NCBI GenBank assembly: GCA_036259875.1
Contig: DATAAZ010000020.1
Location: forward strand, 1 to 11,380
From: DATAAZ01 sp036259875
GTDB taxonomy: Bacteria > Actinomycetota > Thermoleophilia > Gaiellales > Gaiellaceae
Direction of reading: 5' to 3'
Length of the DNA stretch: 11,380 bases
Both the position numbers and the translations under genes were made by a program. Every line of letters starts with the position of its first letter. The first letter of the stretch is position 1. Of this stretch, positions 7,614 to 11,380 are shown piece by piece. The notes below the pieces were generated by a model. The model searched no databases. It worked only from the letters and a program-made list of their open reading frames with translations, and was not told where the DNA came from.

Positions 7614-8183
7614 TCAGGATCCGCGCGCGGCCAGCTCGCTCCCGAAGGAAGGGAGCCGCGCCTGCGGCCGGCCTGCCGAGGCGAGCGCCACCCAGACGAC
7701 GATTTCGTCATCCCGGGGCGCGTCGGGCACCCGCACCTCGAACGTCTGGTGGTGCGAGCGCACCGTGTGGTCGAACTTGTGCTTGAGCGCGACGTCGAGC
7801 GTCGCCCCCGCTGCGCCCACCTTCTCCGCCGAGGGCAGGAGCGAGGTCCCGCCCGCGCCCTCGCGGACGGGGTTCCCGAAGCGGAGGTTGTGGATGATCG
7901 CCGAGCCGTGCTCGACTTCGCCGGCGAGGCCGACCAACGCGCCCTTGCCGTAGGCCTCGACCTCCCCACCGGCGAGCGCCTCGAGGGCCCGCTCGGTCAG
8001 AAGCGTGCCGAGCGGCTCGCAGTAGGCGTCCGCGAGCTCGGCGAGCTCCTCGGCGAAGCGCCCGGCGAGGGGATTCGCCACGACCGCTCCCACCGCCGCG
8101 ACCCGGGCCGGCGGCGCGACCGCGCGGCCGCCCTCCGCGAGAACTTCCTCGACGATCGCGCAGATCTTCCGGAGACCGTCCAC
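7614..8183 (-). CDS. Amino acid synthesis family protein (AA_synth / DUF1185, 189 aa)
   Basis: Member of Pfam AA_synth (formerly DUF1185), a family with known structures but no firmly established reaction to my knowledge. Seen: GLRKICAIVEEVLAEGGR at the N-terminus, AAVGAVVANPLAGRF (29-43), VEAYGKGALVGLAGEVEHGS (75-94), LLPSAEKVGAAGATLDV (115-131), VRSHHQTFEVRVPDAPRDDE (141-160) and VALASAGRPQARL. All family blocks and the usual ~190-residue length are present. The GTG at 8183 is preferred over TTG at 8189; the family normally starts a few residues before the RK pair, and GAGCGGG lies 7 nt upstream. It is 2 nt from the dehydrogenase and 12 nt after the cupin remnant's stop. In other genomes the family often sits beside amidohydrolases and oxidoreductases of heterocycle or amide breakdown, which agrees with the creatininase and HyuA/B here; that link is contextual only. 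Confidence 0.88.
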   Translation of the reverse strand: MDGLRKICAIVEEVLAEGGRAVAPPARVAAVGAVVANPLAGRFAEELAELADAYCEPLGTLLTERALEALAGGEVEAYGKGALVGLAGEVEHGSAIIHNLRFGNPVREGAGGTSLLPSAEKVGAAGATLDVALKHKFDHTVRSHHQTFEVRVPDAPRDDEIVVWVALASAGRPQARLPSFGSELAARGS

Positions 8184-8195
8184 GGCCAAGCCCGC

Positions 8196-8363
8196 TCAGC
8201 CGCAGCCGCCGTCGTTCAGCTCGATCTCGACGAAGGCGAACTCGCGAGGGCGCCACCCGGTCGCCGCGTTCAGCGCGAAGCGCCACTGGCTGACGCGAGC
8301 GCCATCGTTGTCGATCTGGACCGCGCGCTCGGCCGTAGGTCGGGCGGGCCGGTCGTCGACCAT
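8196..8363 (-). pseudogene. Truncated cupin-domain remnant (BauB-like N-terminus, 55 codons)
   Basis: This short open frame begins MVDDRPARPTAERAVQIDND and continues GARVSQWRFALNAATGWRPR, EFAFVEIELNDGGCG, then stops. It resembles the first ~50 residues of small cupins of the beta-alanine-degradation BauB type. Those have a pattern like VTEWRFAPGAATGWHRHEYDYVVVPLTDG. Two things argue for decay: the metal-binding His-Arg-His is replaced by Arg-Pro-Arg, and the protein ends where the cupin barrel should continue, with DUF1185 starting 12 nt later. Spacing and a possible leaderless promoter suggest it may still be transcribed or translated as an operon leader. A genuine 55-residue peptide is the alternative. 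The similarity call is from memory of the family. Confidence 0.5.
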
Positions 8364-8369
8364 GAGCCC

Positions 8370-8375
8370 ACTCTA
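8370..8375 (-). promoter_or_regulatory. Possible -10 element (TAGAGT) for a leaderless transcript
   Basis: Minus-strand TAGAGT fits the TAnnnT actinobacterial -10 pattern and ends 6 nt before the ATG of the cupin remnant at 8363. Transcription would then begin at or next to the start codon. No -35 resembling TTGACA is visible. It would be a natural promoter for the DUF1185-to-hyuB unit. The 127 nt between this ORF and the HyuA fragment (8364-8490) otherwise contain only GC-rich sequence with no gene that I can support. Confidence 0.3.
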
Positions 8376-8490
8376 CATCCGCCGCGAGGGGCGGCCCGGG
8401 GCCGGGGAAGGCGCCCGCGGTCACTGCCGGTGTCCGCCCTCCCGGGACGGGCGACGCGGTCGTCCGGCCGCTCAAGCGGGGGCGCGGAGA

Positions 8491-8868
8491 TTAGTCGCGT
8501 GTCATCACGATGTTCTTGTACTCATCCACGCGCGCGGTTTGCCCGGGTGGGACGACGAGCGTCGTGATCGGCGTCCAGACGACCGCCGGGCCGCCGATCG
8601 CGTTCCCGGGCGCGAGCCGCTCGAAGTCGTAGCCGGGCACGTCCTGCAGCTCGTCCGCCTTCGCCACCCACGCCGAGACCGTCCCGACAATCGCTCGCGC
8701 GGCGTCCTCGTCGCCGAGGCCCTGCACGCTGAACTCCGGCTTTCGCACGATTCCGGAGCCGCGCAGGCGAAAGCTCACCATCTCGACGCCCGCCTCTCGG
8801 TATGCGGACTCCGGGCCGTATTTCTCCTCGGATACCGCTCGAAAAGCGCTACGGTTCGGTCGAGCGTC
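8491..8868 (-). pseudogene. C-terminal fragment of a second hydantoinase A-type protein
   Basis: An open frame of about 125 codons follows the creatininase stop in the same frame and ends at 8491. It matches only the last ~110 residues of HyuA-type proteins. SEEKYGPESAYREAGVEMVS and FRLRGSGIVRKPEF correspond to the YG...E.VNLRAIGYGKVPEP stretch of the intact hyuA in this window. YDFERLAPGNAIGGPAVVW and PPGQTARVDEYKNIV correspond to its YDRGKLRPGHRIDGPAIV and its end. Family-like residues begin before the first ATG (8781), so a start there would not be the original one; the ATPase domains are absent. The wording is nearer to the acetone/acetophenone-carboxylase branch than to the intact gene. 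Best read as the remnant of a deleted second HyuA. A free-standing small subunit of 96 residues translated from ATG 8781 (weak GAGAGG upstream) is the alternative. Confidence 0.7.
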
Positions 8869-9672
8869 TCAGACGCGCCCGAACAGGCCGGGACGATCAC
8901 GCCCGCCGGCCCCCGCCACGAGCTCGCGCACGAGCTCGGTCGTCATCTCGGTGAGGACCGTGAACGACTCCTCTCCCTCCTCAGGAGTCGCGTCGGCCGG
9001 AGAGCCGCAGTACGCCTCCACCAGTCCCATTTCGCGGAAGTCCTTCATCCCGTCAGCGATGACACTGGCGAGGTTGACCGGCACGTACGGCAGCGTCGCC
9101 ATGGCGTCGCGGTCAACGAGCTCGGGCCGCATCGCGAGGACGAGCGACGTCTCGTAACGCCCGGCGTGACACTCACCCGATCGAAACTCATCGGTCAGCT
9201 GGGTTGCCCGCTCGTTGCGCGTCAGATCGAGGTAGCCGACGTGGAGCCCGTCCTCTTCGAGCTCGTCGAGCGCCCCGTGCAGCGTCTGGACGTGCTCGGG
9301 CTCGAAGTGGTTGTTGACGAGCACGATGTGACGGAACCCCTGGCCGGCGATCGACCGGCAGACATCCACCACGACTCGGCGGAGCGTCTCCTCGCCGACG
9401 TGGATCGCGCCCGGAAAGCCGGCCGCGTAGCGGGTGACCCCGTAGGCGAGCGGAGGAAGGATGAGCGCGTGGAGCTCGGGGTCATCCGCGAGACGACGCG
9501 CCACCCGCTCACAGATCCCGATCGAGATGATCGGGTCGGTCGCGAGCGGCGAATGTGGGCCGTGCGGCTCGGTCGAACCGAGCGGAAACAGGAGCACCGG
9601 CGTCCGCTGCGACGCGAGTAGCTTCTGCACTTGCGTGTAGGTCAGGTTCGCGAAGTAGGGATCGTCCGTCAC
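8869..9672 (-). CDS. Creatininase-family metallohydrolase (267 aa)
   Basis: Creatininase-family enzymes are binuclear-metal amidohydrolases that open creatinine or related cyclic or linear amides; other members act in cofactor maturation. Seen: LFPLGSTEPHGPHSPLATD (28-46) gives the expected ligands Glu35, His37 and Asp46. VLVNNHFEPEH (117-127) gives His122 and Glu124, and SGECHAGRYETSLVLAMRPE (165-184) is the HAGxxETS block. Length is typical (about 240-270). Odd: the second ligand loop is VNNHFEPEH rather than the common NGHGGN or NGHYEN. Start: GTG at 9672 puts the fold start (MTDDPYFANLTYTQVQKLLA) at the N-terminus; the frame runs on to a GTG at 9768, but those 32 residues do not look like family sequence. 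No clear ribosome binding site. Substrate may not be creatinine. It lies just upstream of the HyuA fragment and the main operon, on the same strand. Confidence 0.9.
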   Translation of the reverse strand: MTDDPYFANLTYTQVQKLLASQRTPVLLFPLGSTEPHGPHSPLATDPIISIGICERVARRLADDPELHALILPPLAYGVTRYAAGFPGAIHVGEETLRRVVVDVCRSIAGQGFRHIVLVNNHFEPEHVQTLHGALDELEEDGLHVGYLDLTRNERATQLTDEFRSGECHAGRYETSLVLAMRPELVDRDAMATLPYVPVNLASVIADGMKDFREMGLVEAYCGSPADATPEEGEESFTVLTEMTTELVRELVAGAGGRDRPGLFGRV

Positions 9673-9724
9673 GCCGGCTGAGCGAGTTGAGGATCGCCCG
9701 CGAAAACCTAACGCGCCCGCGAGC

Positions 9725-9877
9725 GTGACCATCGCGGTCTCGTACGGGCAGTTGGAGGCAACCTTCACCGGCTCCAGGCGGGAAGACGGAACCTTCGCGG
9801 ACGGCCGGCGCCCGAACCCGGGCGCCGACGAGAGCGTGAACGTCGCCTACGACATCAGCGGGCACCGCCTCGAATAG
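9725..9877 (+). other. Small plus-strand open frame of unknown status (50 aa)
   Basis: This is the only plus-strand frame in the window that reads like protein outside a confident minus-strand gene. It runs from GTG and starts VTIAVSYGQLEATFTGSRRE, then DGTFADGRRPNPGADESVNV and AYDISGHRLE before TAG. The open frame extends upstream to about 9659, into the antisense of the creatininase 5' end. Composition is balanced and third positions are strongly G/C. I do not recognise a family. It could be the C-terminal end of a broken beta-rich protein or chance coding-like sequence; no ribosome binding site is evident. Confidence 0.25.
9806..9827. terminator. GC-only hairpin between RTX-like gene and creatininase gene
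   Basis: Arms CGGCGCCCG and CGGGCGCCG form a perfect 9-bp stem around the loop AACC. It lies 129 nt downstream of the stop of the secreted RTX-like gene and 134 nt upstream of the creatininase start on the same strand. There is no T-tract on either side, so if it terminates it would be of the U-less type frequent in high-GC actinobacteria. It also falls within the small plus-strand open frame. Confidence 0.3.
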
Positions 9878-9955
9878 CTCCGCGATCGCGAACCCGAGAG
9901 AGCGCCGCCGTCGCATTCGGCGTTTGACGAACCTGGGCTCGGTGGGGCTCGAGCG

Positions 9956-11182
9956 TCAGCGCGCGACGAGCTCGCAACTGCGGTCGACGTGGTCGCTACG
10001 GTCCACGGTCGCCTGATCCGTCCCCGGCCCGCACGCGACCACGTCGGCCTCGCCGTCGCGCGCGACGACGAGGTCGTTGCCCGCACCGCCGTGCAGGCGA
10101 TCGCGTCCTGGGCCGCCGACGAGCTCGTCGTCGCCAGCTCGGCCGGCGACGAAGTCGGCACCGGCGCGCGCGCGGATGACGTCAGCGCCGAGCGTGCCGC
10201 GGTGGTTTTCGGCACGGGCGGTTCCGTTGAGGACGCGGCCGATCACGGATGACAGCCCCGAGACGGCCGTCGGCGCGCCGCCGGCATTCGCCGCCGTTAC
10301 GGCGACGCGAACGTGCCGCTCGACGTCTGCCGGCTGCAGCGCGTACGCCTGCCCGGTCGCACCCGGAATGTCGACGCACGTCGCCTCGCCGAGGCGGCAG
10401 CGTTGCCAGCGGAACGAGTACGCGATCGGCCTCGAGCTCGTCCAGCTTCCGTTGACGGCGACGAGGATCTGGCCCTCCTGCGGACGCCCGACGATCGTCG
10501 GTGCGGCCACGACCGCCGGCGACGCTGGCACAACCGGCGGCGTAGCGGGCGAGGCCGCCGCCACCGAGCGCACCCGGTTGGAGGCTGTCACGACGACCTG
10601 GAGCGTGAGGTCGAGATCGTCGGCGACGACGTGGTACGTGGAGCTCGTCGCGCCCGGGATGATGATGCACGCCGCGCCCGTAACGTCGCACCGCCGCCAC
10701 TCATACGAAAGGCGCGGTCGCGGAGAGCCGGTCCACGTCCCGGGGACGGCGGTCAGGATCGATCCCTCGCGTGCGCTTCCGAGGATCCGGGGGTTCGCCG
10801 TGTTCGCCGGTCCGCGTCCGACGACGAACGAGCTCCGGACACGGCCGCGCCCGAAGCGGCGGCCCACATACGGCCACACGAACCAGCGATAGGCGCCCGG
10901 CCGAAGGTCGTACCACCGGCCGCGGTACTGCCAGACGCGGCGCAGCGGCAAGCGCGCTTGCCTCGGCCAACGGCTCAAGATCTTGCGTTCGTCGCGATAG
11001 ACCTGGACGTTGTAGTAGCTCGCACCTCGAACGGCCGGCCAGCGAAGGACCGGCGGCGAGACGACGACGGCTCCGGCCGACGGTCGGGGCGGCCGTCGCG
11101 CCGCGTCCGTTGAGGCGGGGACGATCGCCGCTACGACGAAGACGAGAGCGAGGGGGACGACGAGTGAGCGGCCGTTCGGCAT
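9956..11182 (-). CDS. Secreted protein with Ig-like repeats and degenerate RTX-like tail (408 aa)
   Basis: Exported surface or secreted protein of unknown role. Seen: signal peptide MPNGRSLVVPLALVFVVAAI with cleavage probably near Ala27-Ala28. A fibronectin-like domain follows (about 40-122; SPPVLRWPAVRGASYYNVQV). Then come two tandem Ig-like repeats (about 131-215 and 228-308), each with the pattern EGSILTAVPGTWTGSP...Y.WRRC...C..IPGAT...Y.....D....L.V.VTA.N and a Cys pair (165/172 and 262/269). The tail (about 329-385) has glycine/aspartate nonapeptide-like units ADFVAGRAGDDELVGGPGRD and RLHGGAGND. It ends in a segment with two further Cys (384, 403). The tail lacks the full GGxGxDxUx run of true RTX arrays, so calcium binding may be weak. 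This architecture is common in Thermoleophilia. ATG at 11182 starts the signal peptide; only a weak GAAACGG precedes it. Not obviously connected to the catabolic genes. Confidence 0.85.
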   Translation of the reverse strand: MPNGRSLVVPLALVFVVAAIVPASTDAARRPPRPSAGAVVVSPPVLRWPAVRGASYYNVQVYRDERKILSRWPRQARLPLRRVWQYRGRWYDLRPGAYRWFVWPYVGRRFGRGRVRSSFVVGRGPANTANPRILGSAREGSILTAVPGTWTGSPRPRLSYEWRRCDVTGAACIIIPGATSSTYHVVADDLDLTLQVVVTASNRVRSVAAASPATPPVVPASPAVVAAPTIVGRPQEGQILVAVNGSWTSSRPIAYSFRWQRCRLGEATCVDIPGATGQAYALQPADVERHVRVAVTAANAGGAPTAVSGLSSVIGRVLNGTARAENHRGTLGADVIRARAGADFVAGRAGDDELVGGPGRDRLHGGAGNDLVVARDGEADVVACGPGTDQATVDRSDHVDRSCELVAR

Positions 11183-11380
11183 CCGTTTCGCGCGCGTACC
11201 GTACGACCGCGCTGTAACGCCGGCGTTAGCGCGCTGAAAAGGTTTCTCGATCTCACGTCCGGTTGGCCTTCGGCTGTACGAGACGGCGTCCTGCGCACGC
11301 CGCTGACCCTCGTAACCGGGCCTCGGCCGCTCGTTCAGCCCTATCCTCCGCGCTCGACCGCGACGCGCTTCGCGGGCGAG
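11183..11380. other. Upstream region of the secreted-protein gene
   Basis: These 198 nt hold no gene I can support. A perfect 14-bp palindrome, TAACGCCGGCGTTA (11215-11228), and a smaller inverted repeat CGTAC-C-GTACG (11195-11205) lie within 50 nt of the start codon and could be operator sites. The minus-strand frame of the downstream gene stays open to the window edge but contains no ATG, GTG or TTG. Another minus-strand frame ends in TAG at 11341-11343 (…AKRVAVERGG) and may be the tail of a further gene outside the window; it is too short to call. Confidence 0.3.

Noticed and set aside
8308..9621. Long plus-strand open frame (437 codons) opposite creatininase and the HyuA fragment
   Set aside because: No recognisable motif and biased composition; the minus strand carries all creatininase metal ligands.
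9673..9768. Creatininase start at GTG 9768 (299 residues)
   Set aside because: The additional residues do not resemble the family and lie under the plus-strand coding-like frame; family sequence begins right after GTG 9672.
9509..9916. Minus-strand 135-codon frame across the creatininase 5' end
   Set aside because: Overlaps creatininase in another frame, is Arg-rich, and shows no family pattern.
1..11380. tRNA, rRNA, CRISPR array, insertion sequence, transposase or attachment site
   Set aside because: No repeats of CRISPR type, no transposase or integrase motifs, and no tRNA-like cloverleaf were seen in the intergenic stretches, all of which are under 300 nt.
11183..11380. Longer N-terminus for the secreted protein
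   Set aside because: The frame is open to the window edge, but without any usual start codon, and the ATG at 11182 starts a proper signal peptide.

Overview
This 11.4 kb, very GC-rich window looks like an actinobacterial chromosome, most likely from class Thermoleophilia (Gaiellales or Solirubrobacterales type). The lineage guess rests on high GC, frequent GTG starts, and a secreted protein at the right end. That protein combines Cys-containing Ig-like repeats with a degenerate RTX-like tail, a style common in that class. This is inference; no rRNA or marker gene is present. Every confident gene lies on the minus strand, so transcription runs from right to left.

Right end (about 9956-11380): a secreted Ig-like/RTX-like protein with a short upstream region. 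Next comes a 283-nt stretch (9673-9955) holding a strong GC hairpin and a small plus-strand open frame of unknown status. A creatininase-family metallohydrolase follows (8869-9672). Directly downstream, in the same frame after its stop, is a C-terminal fragment of a second hydantoinase A-type protein (8491-8868).

Centre and left (1-8363): a tightly packed cluster. In order of transcription it holds a truncated cupin remnant, an AA_synth/DUF1185 protein, a 3-hydroxyisobutyrate-type dehydrogenase, a membrane-anchored TolB-like propeller, a GntR/FCD regulator, a CaiB-type CoA-transferase, an HMG-CoA-lyase-like aldolase, hydantoinase A and hydantoinase B (cut by the window edge). From DUF1185 onward, neighbours are separated by 2 nt, a GTGA overlap, about 50 nt, a GTGA overlap, a GTGA overlap, 11 nt and 2 nt. 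This strongly suggests one polycistronic unit. A 13-bp palindrome beside the GntR start is the best candidate operator.

Working model (inference): an uptake-independent catabolic operon for a small amide, lactam, hydantoin or ketone compound. HyuA/HyuB would carry out ATP-dependent ring opening or carboxylation to give an acid. The CoA-transferase would activate it, and the lyase would split the CoA ester to acetyl-CoA (or acetoacetate) plus a carbonyl product. The dehydrogenase would handle a 3-hydroxyacid or semialdehyde intermediate. Creatininase and DUF1185 point to a nitrogenous substrate, but the compound cannot be named from sequence. The two gene remnants (HyuA C-terminus, cupin) suggest that the upstream part of the cluster has been rearranged or is decaying.
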